Source: Letharia columbiana (lineage: Eukaryota > Ascomycota > Lecanoromycetes > Lecanorales > Parmeliaceae). Taken from it: a stretch of 64,000 nt of DNA. Positions 56,213-64,000 of the stretch are shown piece by piece. The first letter of the stretch is position 1, and the number at the start of each line of letters is the position of its first letter. The notes beneath the pieces were generated by a model. It was not told the origin of the DNA. It saw nothing but the letters and a program-made list of their open reading frames with translations, and did not search any database. The stretch spans positions 275,001 to 339,000 of the forward strand of contig NW_023501086.1 of NCBI RefSeq assembly GCF_014066305.1, written 5' to 3'. The position numbers and the translations under genes were made by a program.

Positions 56213-57347
56213 ATGGCGCTTCCAACCACAATGCAGGCCCAAGTCCTGAACGCTTTTAACACCCCCTACGAACTCACTACCCGACCTATCCCCCCTCCCC
56301 CCAACAGGCCATGATATCCTCATCCGCGTCCACGCAGCCTCATACTGCCACACCGACGCCGTCTACGCCTCCGGCGCCATGGGCAAAACCCTCCCCTTGG
56401 TCCCCTGCCACGAGTTCGCCGGCACCGTCGTCGCCCTCGGCCCCGCCGTCCCAGCCTCCAGCACCCTCCAAATCGGCACCCGCGTCGGCGTGCCAGGTCG
56501 CGCGTACCATCCCTGCGGTCGTTGCAAGGAATGCGTAAACACAGAGGATGAATCCGGCTACTCCGTTTACTGCCCTAAGGCCGGCAACAACGGCATCTCG
56601 CGCGATGGCGGCTTCCAGCAATACACCCTCGTCGATGCAAGACAGGTCGTGCCGATGCCGGAGGCGTTGTCGTTTGTGGAGACCGCGCCGCTCATGTGCG
56701 CGGGGCTGACGGTCTTCGCGGCGCTGAAACGCTGTAATCTGCAGCCTGGTGATGCGGTGGGCATTGTGGGCTGCGGTGGCGGTTTGGGCCATTTGGGCGT
56801 CCAGTTCGCGCTCGAGATGGGCTATCGGGTCATCGGTGTCGATAATGTGGACGCTCCGCTTCGGCTGGCCCGGAGCTGCGTCGAACCCGATCTCCGCCGC
56901 CGCCCACATTTTCGACGCGAGGACCACGGACGCCGATGCGGTTCTTGCGTCCCTGGCTGAGTCGACGGGGGCGGAGTCCTTGCCCTCCGAGCGCGGCATC
57001 CCGGCCGTTCTCATCCTGCCGGAATCCCAGGCCGCTTTTTCATTCGGGATGTCGCTCCTGCGTCCGCATGGTCGGTGTGTGGTAGTCTCGTTTCCGGAGA
57101 AAGGGTTCGCTTTCAGCGCGAAGGATCTCGTGTTTAAAGACGTCGAGATCGTGGGTAGTCTCGTTGGGAGCAATCGGTGCGCGAGAGAGATGCTGCAATT
57201 GGCGGCGCGCAGCAATGTTAGGGCGAGGGTGAGGACATGGAGTTTGGAAGCGTTAAATGAGTTGGTGGAGGCGTATAAGAAGGGAGAGGGGGGAAATTGG
57301 TGGTGGATTTGGAGGCGTCGGGGCTGGGCGAGTTGAGTAGGCGGTGA
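56213..57347 (+). CDS. Zinc-dependent alcohol dehydrogenase, three apparent frameshifts
   Basis: Medium-chain dehydrogenase of about 377 residues if the frame is followed. N-terminus MALPTTMQAQVLNAFNTPYE; catalytic zinc segment VHAASYCHTDAVY and CHEFAGTVVALG; structural-zinc loop with four Cys from HPCGRCKECVN to YSVYCPKAGN; nucleotide-binding GDAVGIVGCGGGLGHLGVQF; C-terminal FKDVEIVGSLVGSN. The frame breaks at three homopolymers: C6 56297-56302, C3 56869-56871 and G6 57288-57293. Changing each run by one base restores the family sequence through to LGELSRR and a stop at 57347. Error in run length is the simplest cause; a recent pseudogene is the alternative. It would oxidise an alcohol or polyol with NAD(P). 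It sits between the dehydratase and the sugar transporter. Confidence 0.8.
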
Positions 57348-57726
57348 GTTCTTAGTGAATTTGCAGCGGGGAGGAGATTGGAAAGAGTGAGATCATCTAT
57401 TGACTTTTCTTTATACCATACCTTTGATCATTGGGCAGCGCGAAAAGTTGATCTAGGCATAGAGGGAGGCTACCAATGCCCTGTGAGAGACAGCGCTATT
57501 ACCTAAAGCGTGTTATCTTCTCGGCACATGAATTCAATAAGAGAGAAACGTCAGGCATGCTATAAGGATACGCATCTCTACATCAGCTGTTGTGACAATC
57601 ACGCCGAATGCAGCAGATATTTACAGCTCATTAGATTTTTGCGAGTTCGATATGTACAATTTGCCACGCGCGGCACCTCACTTGGAGACTCCAACGAATC
57701 CACTACTTGAAGAAAAATCCTGTTCT

Positions 57727-59650
57727 TCAAGCTTTTTCCTCATGGGTATAGTCGACTCCCACAAGACTCATATCTTGAATCTTCTTATCGAGGTCATCTT
57801 CCTGGTCATGCGTGATATGAACGGCGACAGGGTCACCAAATAGCTCATTGATCTCTTCCAGTGAAAGGCCTTTGGTCTGTTATGCAAGTCAGTAATGATG
57901 AGGCAAAGCTACTATGAGCAAGATATACGCACCTCGGGGAAAAACACCCAAACCAATGTGAAGGTACAGACATCGAGGCAAATGAAGACAAGATAGAACT
58001 TCCAGCCTATGTGAGTAAAGCCTGTGTCTACTTTTAGTATCGTAGCTGCAGTGACCACTGGTTCGGTGTCGACCTACTGACAGGCGCCACGCCAACGAAC
58101 AATGCCGCCGCGGCCGTTTGGGCAAAAAGGCTCAATGCGACACCAATGCTTCTGAATTCCATAGGGAAAGCCTCTGAAACGACGACGTATTGTTGCGCAT
58201 CGATAAACGTGGCATAAAACACCACGTAAAAGAAAATGAAGAAAGTGCCAAAGCCCAGTCCAACTTTGTTTGGTGTCTCTTGACCAACGAAATATTTGGT
58301 CAGGGCGGCTTCAAACGCCAGACACGTGGCTGTCCCCGCGATACCTATCAGAAGGCAGATTTTGCGGCCGAAGCGGTCCATGAGGGCGGTCGCGGCCACG
58401 ATGTTGCCTAGCATGCCGACGATGTTCCAGATTGCGAAGAGTAGGATTGGAATCCCGCCTGTAATGCCGAGCCCGGTGTAGAGAGTGACTTGGTAGTCTG
58501 GTTTCCGACGCCGATGCTTAGCATGCTTCAGACCTAGGGGCATGCAATGATCGACTTACTGTTCACGACAAGATTACCAGAGCACGCGCTGCTGAGTGTT
58601 GCGCCACAGCCAATCAGGATTCTGCGCCGGTAGCTCGCCTTCTTGAAATAATCCCACCAGTGTACAACCCCAAGATTTTGTTTTTTCTGCTCATCTAGCG
58701 CAAATTGCTGGGTCATCTGGTAGAATTCTTTGCGAGCGAAGGTGTCGTCTGGGTCATCTGGTTGAGCGTGGAGCCTCTGGATGACTTGGAAAGCCTCGTC
58801 GTTACGTCCCTTCATAAGTACTGTTTTACCGTCAGCAACCTTCTGGAAGAAGAGACTTGAATGGCGTACACCATCGAGGACTTTCTGGTAGCTTCCAACT
58901 GCCAGACAGTAAGATCAAGGTGGGTATCAGTTGCACTGCGAAGGGAAATCGCCATTGGAATGATGATGTTGAGTCATAGTAGCATCCGAAACCGACAAAA
59001 CCCGTGAGAGCATAGCCCAACCCAAGAGCAATTCCATGGAGTCCTACGTGGAAACCCCGATGCTTGGGTGGAGAAAGCTCTGCTTGGTAGAGTGGAACTG
59101 CGAGTGTTAGCCGGCGCCGGATACGTAGCAACCTTTGGGCCTTACCTCCACAGACCATCTGACCAACGCCCCAGCCCATGATGAAGCGGCTTGCGAGGTA
59201 CATGGCGACATTTGCCGCGCCTGCCATCAGAGCGGCGCCGAGAATGCAGACCATGCAAGCAATCTGAATTGTTCGCAACCTTCCAAAAGCGCTCGCGGTA
59301 TATGCAATAGACAATGATCCCAAGGCGCCACCAGCGAAGAACAAGCCGTTCATCGCGCCTGTGTCTGTGTTAGTAGAGAAAGCGAGCGAGAGAGGTTGCA
59401 ACAGTATGCAGATGGTTCACCTAGGATCGTGTTTGTCCGAGACAGACCAGGACCTTTCTGCGCAAGGGCGAAGTAGTTGTAAAATTGAGGCTGTCCAATG
59501 ACTTGGCCAATGATACTTGCAGCGTAGCCTGATGGCTGGTGTTAGAAGATTTCAATGCTTTCATCCTGCCTGACCTATCTTACCATAGGTAATGGAGCCA
59601 ATCGCTGCAAAGATGGTGATGTATGAAGTGTGCCGATTTCTCTTCGCCAT
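57727..59650 (-). CDS. MFS sugar transporter
   Basis: Twelve-helix major-facilitator sugar/H+ symporter of 506 residues in eight exons: 59584-59650, 59421-59528, 59146-59358, 58870-59097, 58560-58820, 58078-58497, 57933-58006, 57727-57876; the sum is divisible by three. Family signatures: ITIFAAIGSITYGYAAS at helix 1, ASAFGRLRTIQIACMV for the loop 2-3 motif, SRFIMGWGVGQMVCGVPLYQ, LYQAELSPPKHRGFHVGLHG, KLPESPRWLLMKGR across a splice, ALMDRFGRKICLLIG, VSEAFPMEFRSIGVALS and FFPETKGLSLEEINELFG across a splice. The last is the PETKG motif. Located in the plasma membrane by family knowledge; the sugar is not predictable. It is convergent with the alcohol dehydrogenase and shares a promoter word with it. 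Confidence 0.9.
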
Positions 59651-60312
59651 ATCTTCGAGCTTCAGATTCTTCTGTGTATAAAAGGTGAAGAGAAAATGGA
59701 AACTGGAGTAGATACCAGCGATACTCACAGCAGTCTTATTGTCGGTTGTCTGGAACGATGAGTCTGTTGGTCGTCGAGACCGATAGCGTTGGGTCTTTTT
59801 GTGGAGAACGGCATTCCATACAAATACGCGTTGCTCGGCCACAATCCCCAAATTGGAGCTCAGGGCCAGCGACGTTTCATACTTTTCCCGTGATCAATGC
59901 TAAACGCGGCCACCCAAGCTCCATCCCCAGATACCTCAGAGTCGGGGCGGTGGTAATTGACTTTACCCCACACTGAAAGTCTAGATCCGACCGCTGTTGA
60001 GATTTCCCCGCACTGCGAGATTCGGGGTTATGGAGCTTGACCAAAGGCAGTCACTGGAGCCCACCGGTTGCAGCCAGCTTGCAGCGACAGGGGAGAAGTA
60101 CGCAGTTCGAGGCGTGTAAAACTGACAGTTTTCCTCCTTCTAAGTATGAGGCTAATTACAACGGGTACATGGTCATTTTGTTGCCAACTCAGATTCAACT
60201 GTTGAAGTCGGTATTCATTGCTGAACCATCAATCTGGCCATTCCCACGGGCTATAACGAGGGCTGACCATTTAAGATATCGAAGACTTTGATCATGCAAC
60301 AGTCTCGTAAGT
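59651..60312. promoter_or_regulatory. Sugar transporter promoter region
   Basis: About 660 bases upstream of the transporter and downstream of the regulator. It contains CCCCAAATTGG (59846-59856) and a 10-bp inverted pair, CAAGCTCCAT at 59915-59924 and ATGGAGCTTG at 60030-60039. No factor can be assigned to either from sequence alone. Confidence 0.4.
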
Positions 60313-62893
60313 TTAAGGCTCTAGCATGTCTGCATAGAGATTTAGTGACCTTCCAATGACGTCAATCATCTGCCAGATGCTGTCCGATCGGAAAAGCTTT
60401 GCCCAGAGTCGAACTACTGCGGCACTAAGGTGTTTCCCATTCCCTACTGGCTGCTCCGGAGGAGCGGCATACTCCGTTTCAGCTATCATTTGCATCACAA
60501 AATTCAAAAGCTTGTTCTCCTCTACAGAAAGAGGAGGCTCTGGCATAGGGATCGTGACTGACTCTAGCCATTTGGTCAACAAGAGGGCGCACTCCAAAGA
60601 ACAAAGAGCGTGCTGCGTGGACCAGAAGAACATTTGGGTGTGGGCGACAAAGTTGATGCCCAATTTGATGGGTATGCTTAGCGCATGGGCACAATGCAAA
60701 GCAGCTCTGGTCATCCTTTTACCTCGTCCTACTGGCGAGCTCCTCTTTATTGACATTGCGATCTGCGACGGATCCCAGCTGCGCAGTGATCGGATGGGCC
60801 CAGTATCCACGTTGATACGAATGTAGGCTATGCGCAGCAATGCCAAAGAGTTAAATGAGAGTGGGCCGTGAGGGCTCAACGGATCAACAGAGGACTCGGG
60901 ATTTCTTGCCCAGCTTGTCTGCCACGATCGCAACGCGTGTTCGAGCGTGATCAAATCTGCTAACGGTGAGGGCTCAGACCCTGCAAGAGTATAACGGGCT
61001 ATCTGCTGGATGAACCAAATATGCTGGACCAATGCGTGTATGAGGATGTACCCGCCAAGCGTAGAAACGTCGGTCGTCCCGCTATCCTTGCTGCGTCCAT
61101 TAAAAAGTTTGGTGAAGGCGCCTTGGAAATTTGGCTCAGGCTTCTCCTTCTGGCGTATTTGAATCCAAGCCTCTGCAGAAGTGGATTTCCACTGCGCTTC
61201 ACTACAGGGAAGATCCATTCCGAGTGTCCGGTTCAGTATTAGGGAGGGGGATGTCGAAGGTAATGCAGTGAAGATTGAAGAAGCAATAGATGATGAACTT
61301 AGTCCTTTTGCTTCCTTCATGCTCTATCCAATGCTCCCAATTAGTGTCTTGCACCAGATGCTCTGGTCCCAATCCTTCATCATGGACCAAACTCTCTAGC
61401 TGGCTTCGCATAGTCATTGCGGCCCTTGCCAGAGTCGTATGCTCAAACCATGTTGCCATGGCCATGAGGAGCAAGAGGGCCTGTGCTGTTTCAATAGGCT
61501 TCCCAAGTAGATCCGCGGAGGTCTGAAAGTCAGCTTCAGAATAGGGCGAAGCATCCTGACCATGATGGGATCTGGAGAGCAAATATTCGTTATTCAGTCC
61601 TGAAGGCCTCGCGTTTCTACAGTCTCGCTCACGGATAGACTCCATGGCAACTGCCTCAGCAGCGTGAAAAATTTGCAAGCTTTTTTCAGGCTCTCTACAA
61701 TATTGCGCACCAACAGCTGCAATAGCAAGGATGAGCTCAACGGAGGCGCTCGAAGTCGATACGGTGGGTATGTGGAGGAAAGGAAGATGTTCGTGGAAGC
61801 CTGTCACATAGCCGCCCAGATACCGTGATAGAGCGTGGCGGGTCGGCAGGACAAAAGACTTCGGGATAACACGTCGAAAACGCTCGAGTCGACTACCCAG
61901 GATTGTCCGTGAATGAGTTGAGATTTCCAACAAAGAGCTACGGCTTCTTTCGGAAGGACGAGCCGACTGTGGCCGTTCCTTTGGATGCCCTTCTGGCAGT
62001 TCTTCTGGCTGCAATGAGGGCAGTCGAGAACCAAAACGAGAAAAGCCAGTTTGATCTGTGTTTACCAGCCGCAAATTTGCGTCAGCGTTAGTACTGAAAC
62101 TCGGCGGAAGAATATCTGGCATCAAAATCATTGGATCTGGCGAAAAAGAGGGCAAAGGCTGCTCGAATTGGGAGATGGTTGAGAACATTTGAGTAGGTAG
62201 AGTAGCGTTGTCAAGCAACATTAGATAATCATCGAAATCTGCGAATGGCAGCATCTGGGAGGCTGCGGTCTGATCTTCAAGATGGAGGCCGGGTGATGTG
62301 AATGGCTGAGCGACCTGCAGCGTGGCATTTGGCTCACCATCCAAAGTGGTCATACCATCAACATCCGGCATGATGTCATCCTGTCCCAACAACTGTGCAG
62401 ATGGAGAAAAGATCTGGTGTCCATTGAAAGGAGTGTTGATGGAGCTACGTTGGTAGATCGCTTCATCGGTCACGATCTGTTGATATGTATCTGATCGGGA
62501 TGGAGTTGTTGGCAGCTCTTCTTCTCCCAAACCAAGAAAGGTGGAAGTGGAAGATCTTGAACGTGGTGATTGAGCTGCGCCAAGTGTAGGACTAGTAGCG
62601 GAGTGTGCCAATCTCTTATGTCGTAGAAGGAGGTCGCTACGAACTTCTCAGCATTAGACCTCCTCAAAGGATGCAATTTTGTCTCTGACCTTCTGGTAAA
62701 GGCGTGAGGGCACACTGCGCATTGGAAGGGCTTTTCTTTGGTATCTATATTGGCCATGAGTTCATTGTCGCTCAGCCGCCAAAATCCATCCCAAATACAT
62801 ACGGGATCTTCGGTGGCGCTGAAGATGCTCAAGTCTGGCAAAGCTTCGAGGGCAAAGTGTGCAATCGAAGTTCTTCTTCTTGTTGGTACTCAT
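60313..62893 (-). CDS. C2H2 zinc-finger plus fungal_trans-domain transcription factor, one apparent frameshift
   Basis: Regulator of about 822 residues. Exons 62803-62893, 62690-62744 and 60313-62636 rebuild two adjacent C2H2 fingers: DCTLCPRSFARLEHLQRHRR followed by SHTKEKPFQCAVCPHAFTRR and SDLLLRHKRLAH, each split by an intron at the expected place. A Ser/Pro-rich linker follows, then the fungal-specific regulatory domain: LGGYVTGFHEHLPFLHIPTV, ELILAIAAVGAQYCREPEKS, TAQALLLLMAMATWFEHTTL, SKRTKFIIYCFFNLHCITFD. The frame breaks at a five-G run 61246-61250 (plus strand); one base fewer joins FDIP to LILNRTLGMDLPCSEAQW, as in relatives. Probably a pathway-specific nuclear activator or repressor for the neighbouring catabolic genes; this is inferred from position. 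Confidence 0.82.
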
Positions 62894-63422
62894 GCTTTAG
62901 GAGTCATGGTGCTCAATACGAAAATGCTTTGCTTGAGGCGAGGTGGTTGTCGGTCTGCGGACCTCACGGTGTCATTGTGGGAAGCTCGCCATCCGCCATT
63001 GGAACATATCTCAATCATTACACGTAAGGAATCGGCAATTGATCTTGACGCGTTGCCATGAAGACGAATATTCTTAGCAATTTGAAGGGACAGCAGTGCA
63101 CTATATGAATTATGAATTGATTGTCAAGGAAGAGAATTTCCGCCCCCTGAATGAAGTTGACGAAGTCTTGGCACCAGTCACAATTACCCCTCTTCTAACG
63201 CTTAATTCTATTAGCGCCTTGGCGGTAGTGAAAATCAACAATGGCCTGTCACAACTCCGCTCCATGTAAATAGAAGGACAACATCATCCTTCGAGCTCAT
63301 CCAGACAGAACCGTTTTCAAAGCATCCATCTGATACCCTTGGCCTGCCCAGAAGTATACACCACCGCTAATCCTCTGTCCCCCAGCCCAAGCCCAAGCCC
63401 AAGCTCAAGCCCAATGCACGCC
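62894..63422. other. Upstream region of the C2H2 regulator
   Basis: About 530 bases. It holds the regulator promoter and the 3' flank of the decarboxylase-like gene, including the AGCCCA repeat at 63383-63413. Confidence 0.45.
63383..63413 (+). repeat. (AGCCCA)n short tandem repeat
   Basis: About five imperfect hexamers just beyond the stop codon of the decarboxylase-like gene, in its probable 3' untranslated region. Confidence 0.8.
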
Positions 63423-63863
63423 TCAAGCTTTGGCCTTCTCTGGCTTGTATTCTCCAGCCGCAGTCATTTCATTGATGACTCTCTCCGCAATCTTGAATCC
63501 TTCCAATCCCGCCGGCATACCACAATATACCGACACTTGAAGCACCGCTTCTCGAATTTCGATAGGTGTCAGTCCGTTGTTGATGGCTCCCCTGATATGA
63601 TTCCCCAATTCCGGCCCTCGATTCAGCGCCGACAGCATGCCAATGTTCAAGAGACTGCGCTGCTTGCGGTCCAGTCCTGGACGATTCCACACATGACCCC
63701 AGCACATCTCAGTCACTAGGTCTTGCATCGGCTTCGCGAAATCACTCGAACCGCCTGCCAGCGCTTTGTCGACGTATGCATCACCGACTACCTCCCTGCG
63801 CGTTTTGATGCCTGCGTCGAAAAGCTGCTTATGGAGAGCCTCGATATCTGATGAGGATTGCAT
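63423..63863 (-). CDS. Carboxymuconolactone-decarboxylase-like (AhpD-type) protein
   Basis: Single-exon protein of 146 residues. The CMD domain is seen in DLVTEMCWGHVWNRPGLDRK, QRSLLNIGMLSALNRGPELG, and INNGLTPIEIREAVLQVSVY followed by CGMPAGLEGFKIAERVI. It lacks the CxxC pair of AhpD peroxidase partners, so it fits the gamma-carboxymuconolactone decarboxylase-like side, which acts on aromatic-ring cleavage products in the beta-ketoadipate route; many fungal members have unknown substrates. Start at 63863 (MQSSSDIEALHK) is the first ATG in frame. It is upstream of the regulator on the same strand. Confidence 0.85.
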   Translation of the reverse strand: MQSSSDIEALHKQLFDAGIKTRREVVGDAYVDKALAGGSSDFAKPMQDLVTEMCWGHVWNRPGLDRKQRSLLNIGMLSALNRGPELGNHIRGAINNGLTPIEIREAVLQVSVYCGMPAGLEGFKIAERVINEMTAAGEYKPEKAKA

Positions 63864-64000
63864 GGTGAAGAGAGGCTGATAATTAGGCTTGGGTGGATAA
63901 ACGGTGGGAGTGAAAAGAATGTTGATGCAGTATTTCAAATTCTTAGACTTGCGAATTTCACTGTTGGGGTGCCTGCTTTTTGGCCAACTGACGTGTCAAT
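63864..64000. other. Upstream end of window
   Basis: About 140 bases of probable promoter; no gene seen. Confidence 0.4.

Overview
This is nuclear DNA of a filamentous ascomycete (Pezizomycotina). Genes are monocistronic and lie on both strands. Most carry short introns (about 45-75 nt) with GT..AG ends, and the families are typical of moulds: fungal rhodopsin-domain protein, STAND N-terminal domain, patatin-like protein, 2EXR proteins, DUF726 hydrolase, C2H2/fungal_trans regulator, fungal sugar transporter. The order within Pezizomycotina cannot be fixed from the sequence alone.

Layout. 1-0.9 kb: NIPA-type magnesium transporter, cut by the window edge. 2-6.7 kb: a same-strand pair, a patatin-like protein whose nucleophile serine is replaced and a STAND N-terminal-domain protein without an NTPase. 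8.8-10.6 kb: carotenoid oxygenase with two frame breaks. 11.4-21.1 kb: a decayed stretch with remnants of a fungal transcription factor, a CPA2 cation/proton antiporter and a stomatin, among intact genes for a rhodopsin-domain and an F-box protein; two hairpins lie here too. 22-28.5 kb: TIM-barrel isomerase/dehydratase-like protein, hemerythrin-like protein, RING protein. 28.4-30.3 kb: small secreted protein and a frame-broken TauD-type dioxygenase. 30.7-36.1 kb: one very long gene, a DUF726/Mil1-type hydrolase between two low-complexity arms. 37.6-49.5 kb: SET protein, kinase-like APH protein, three 2EXR-type loci (one intact, two decayed), alpha/beta hydrolase with a nonsense codon, and a small transposon-like element. 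51.3-63.9 kb: enolase-superfamily sugar-acid dehydratase, zinc alcohol dehydrogenase, sugar transporter, C2H2/fungal_trans regulator and carboxymuconolactone-decarboxylase-like protein.

The last block looks like a sugar-acid or polyol catabolic neighbourhood: importer, dehydrogenase, dehydratase and a local regulator. The dehydrogenase and transporter share an 11-bp promoter word.

Two kinds of gene damage should be kept apart. Carotenoid oxygenase, alcohol dehydrogenase, regulator and dioxygenase are broken mainly by single-base length changes in homopolymer runs and are otherwise well conserved, which suggests sequencing or assembly error. The antiporter, transcription-factor, stomatin and 2EXR remnants carry in-frame stops and internal losses and look like true pseudogenes. 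Exon coordinates were worked out by hand from splice signals and reading-frame continuity; intact models were checked for total length divisible by three.
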